Part shown: positions 7,425 to 8,805 of the stretch, piece by piece
Numbering within the stretch: position 1 is the first letter of the stretch
Layout: every line of letters begins with the position of its first letter
DNA from: JAKALQ01 sp963978265
GTDB lineage: Bacteria > Actinomycetota > Actinomycetes > S36-B12 > UBA5976
Length of the DNA: 8,805 nt
NCBI GenBank assembly: GCA_963978265.1
Contig: CAXBQV010000076.1
Span: 1-8,805, forward strand
Reading direction: 5' to 3'
The notes under the pieces: model-generated
Told to the model about the DNA's origin: nothing
Databases searched by the model: none
Seen by the model: only the letters and a program-made list of their open reading frames with translations
Translations under genes and position numbers: made by a program

Positions 7425-8272
7425 TGGAGATCGTGCTCCTGACCGGCATGTCCGGGGCTGGCCGCTCCACCGCTGCGCACGCCCTTGAGGACCTCGGTTT
7501 CTTCGTCACGGACAACCTGCCACCGCAACTCATCGCCGACGTCATCGGTATCGGTCGCTCGCAGTCACTGGAACGTCTGGCGGTCGTCGTCGACGTCCGC
7601 GGAGGATCGCTGTTCACCGATCTCGAAGCGGCGCTCGATGAACTCCGAACCACGTCCGACCGGCCCACCGTAGTTTTCCTCGAGGCCAGTGACGACGTGC
7701 TCGTCCGCCGGTTCGAATCCAATCGTCGTCCTCACCCGCTGCAAGGTTCCGGACGGGTGCTCGACGGTCTCCATCGTGAACGAACAATGCTTGCTCCGCT
7801 TCGTGGTGATGCGGACCTGCTGCTCGATACGTCGACGATGACCGTCCATGACCTCCGTCGGGCAGTTGAGCGGGCATTCGACGCGGAGACGTCGGCACGA
7901 TTGAAGGCCACAGTGGTCTCCTTCGGCTTCAAGTACGGCATTCCTGTCGATGCCGATTTCGTTGCGGATGTGCGGTTCCTGCCGAACCCCTATTGGGTTG
8001 CCGCGTTGCGTGAACTCAACGGGTGCGATGCGCCCGTCAACGACTACGTGGTGTCGCAACCGGGAGCGGCAGAGTTCCTCGAAACCTACGGCACTCTCAT
8101 CAATCTCGTCGCAGACGGCTACCTCGTGGAAGGGAAGCGGTACGTGACGATCGCCATCGGTTGTACCGGCGGCAAACACCGAAGCGTCGCCATCGCCGAG
8201 AATCTCGCTGCCCGACTGGTGAAAGCGGGTATGGAGAGCGCTGTCATGCATCGCGACCTGGGACGCGAGTGA
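7424..8272 (+). CDS. rapZ: RapZ/YvcJ-family nucleotide-binding protein
   Basis: This P-loop protein of the RapZ (YvcJ, UPF0042) family has 282 residues, the usual length. In enterobacteria RapZ is an RNA-binding adaptor that controls glucosamine-6-phosphate synthase through the small RNA GlmZ. In Gram-positives YvcJ is a nucleotide hydrolase whose cellular role is less clear, and the enterobacterial mechanism should not be transferred. The N-terminal domain has the P-loop GMSGAGRST (8-16), in which the usual Lys is Arg14, then D30-N31-L-P, a Walker B-like VVVDVR (D57) and LEASDDVLVRRF. The C-terminal RapZ domain has SFGFKYGIP, DVRFLPNPYW and IGCTGGKHRSVAIAE (245-259), the phosphate/amino-sugar binding region in known structures. 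The ATG overlaps the uvrC stop (TGATG) and follows a strong GGAGGGGAA ribosome binding site. The next gene starts within its last codons, as in the conserved rapZ-yvcK-whiA order of Gram-positives. Identity is secure; function in this lineage is inferred. Confidence 0.96.
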   Translation: MEIVLLTGMSGAGRSTAAHALEDLGFFVTDNLPPQLIADVIGIGRSQSLERLAVVVDVRGGSLFTDLEAALDELRTTSDRPTVVFLEASDDVLVRRFESNRRPHPLQGSGRVLDGLHRERTMLAPLRGDADLLLDTSTMTVHDLRRAVERAFDAETSARLKATVVSFGFKYGIPVDADFVADVRFLPNPYWVAALRELNGCDAPVNDYVVSQPGAAEFLETYGTLINLVADGYLVEGKRYVTIAIGCTGGKHRSVAIAENLAARLVKAGMESAVMHRDLGRE

Positions 8273-8805
8273 CGCGCACGCAGTCCACTGGACCCGGAGT
8301 TGTCGCGCTCGGTGGCGGACACGGTTTGGCAGCGACGCTTCGGGCCCTCCGCCGCGTGACCGATGACATCACCGCCATTGTTGGCGTGTCGGATGACGGC
8401 GGAAGCAGTGGTCGCCTGCGACGGGATTTCGACATTGTGCCGCCGGGAGATCTTCGGATGGCCCTCGCTGCACTGTGTGGCGACGACAGCTGGGGACGGA
8501 CCTGGTCTCGCGTCGTGCAGCACCGCTTCTCGGGTGAGGGTGAACTCGGCGGCCACGCGCTTGGCAACCTGCTCATCGCGGCCTTGTGGGAGGAGACCGG
8601 AGACATCGTCACCGGACTTGACTGGGTGGCGTCGTTGCTCGACGCGCACGGGCGGGTTCTGCCGTTGAGCACAAGCCCGCTTGAGATCGTGGCAGCAGTC
8701 GCAGGGCTGCACCCGACGGATCCGCACCATCTGACGGAAGTGCGGGGCCAGGTGGCTGTCGCACAGACCCGTGGCCGCGTCGAATCAGTGCGGCTCGAAC
8801 CGGAC
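8269..8805 (+). CDS. yvcK: YvcK/CofD-like protein (gluconeogenesis factor family), 3'-truncated by the window edge
   Basis: The frame is open from GTG 8269-8271 to the last base, giving 179 residues of an expected 310-340. YvcK proteins are needed in Bacillus for growth and normal shape on gluconeogenic carbon sources and bind UDP-sugars such as UDP-GlcNAc; the mycobacterial homologue (CuvA) affects cell-wall homeostasis. The fold is related to CofD, the 2-phospho-L-lactate transferase of F420 synthesis, but the motifs here are YvcK-type: VVALGGGHGL (11-20), VSDDGGSSGRLR (40-51), VPPGDLRMAL (57-66) and LGGHALGNLL (93-102). The GTG start overlaps the rapZ stop by four bases (GTGA) and has a weak GGGA 5 bases upstream. 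It places the glycine-rich loop near residue 15, as expected; no better start is available upstream without deep overlap. The next gene outside is probably whiA, by known synteny. There is no sign of frameshift. Confidence 0.95.
   Translation, partial: MTRTQSTGPGVVALGGGHGLAATLRALRRVTDDITAIVGVSDDGGSSGRLRRDFDIVPPGDLRMALAALCGDDSWGRTWSRVVQHRFSGEGELGGHALGNLLIAALWEETGDIVTGLDWVASLLDAHGRVLPLSTSPLEIVAAVAGLHPTDPHHLTEVRGQVAVAQTRGRVESVRLEPD

Noticed and set aside
7565..8251. 228-codon minus-strand open frame opposite rapZ
   Set aside because: rapZ on the plus strand has full family length and intact motifs; the antisense frame has none.
8269..8805. Possibility that the last gene is CofD, the F420 biosynthesis transferase
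   Set aside because: The motifs (GGGHGL, DDGGSSGRLR, VPPGDLR, GHALGNLL) and the position directly after rapZ are those of YvcK, not CofD.

Overview
The window looks like a chromosomal housekeeping segment from an actinobacterium (Actinomycetota). By eye the GC content is roughly 60%. Several protein signatures point this way: the UvrC stretch EFEPRFNVRFRDDKSYP, a C-x14-C-x7-C-x3-C cysteine cluster in UvrC, LEPRSFSFNSP in UvrA, an Arg-type Walker A (GMSGAGRST) in RapZ, and GGGHGL/DDGGSSGRLR in the YvcK homologue. A moderate-GC lineage such as an acidimicrobiial metagenome-type genome would fit, but class-level placement is a guess.

All six genes lie on the + strand, head to tail, with almost no gaps: uvrB (5'-truncated, 1-1742), a TerC-family membrane metal transporter (1742-2680), uvrA (2680-5520), uvrC (5523-7424), rapZ/yvcJ (7424-8272) and yvcK (8269 to the window end, 3'-truncated). 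Three junctions share one base (TAATG or TGATG), one shares four bases (GTGA), and the only bases outside any gene are the two at 5521-5522. This suggests one translationally coupled transcription unit whose promoter and terminator lie outside the window. No RNA gene, insertion sequence, CRISPR array, terminator or stretch of non-coding DNA is visible.

The three Uvr proteins make up the core nucleotide excision repair machine. UvrA2 recognises the lesion and loads UvrB, UvrB verifies the damage, and UvrC cuts on both sides. All expected catalytic motifs within the window are present. UvrA carries one oddity: its second zinc site keeps only three of four ligands. RapZ and YvcK are the start of the widespread Gram-positive rapZ-yvcK-whiA module linked to amino-sugar/cell-envelope metabolism and carbon use. 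The TerC protein, probably a manganese or other divalent-metal exporter, sits in the middle of the repair genes and is coupled to both neighbours.

I found no convincing new system. The points most worth checking are the zinc-site loss in UvrA, the TerC insertion in the uvr cluster, the joining of uvrBA with uvrC-rapZ-yvcK, a LexA-box-like palindrome inside uvrC, and an 18-bp exact internal repeat in the terC gene.
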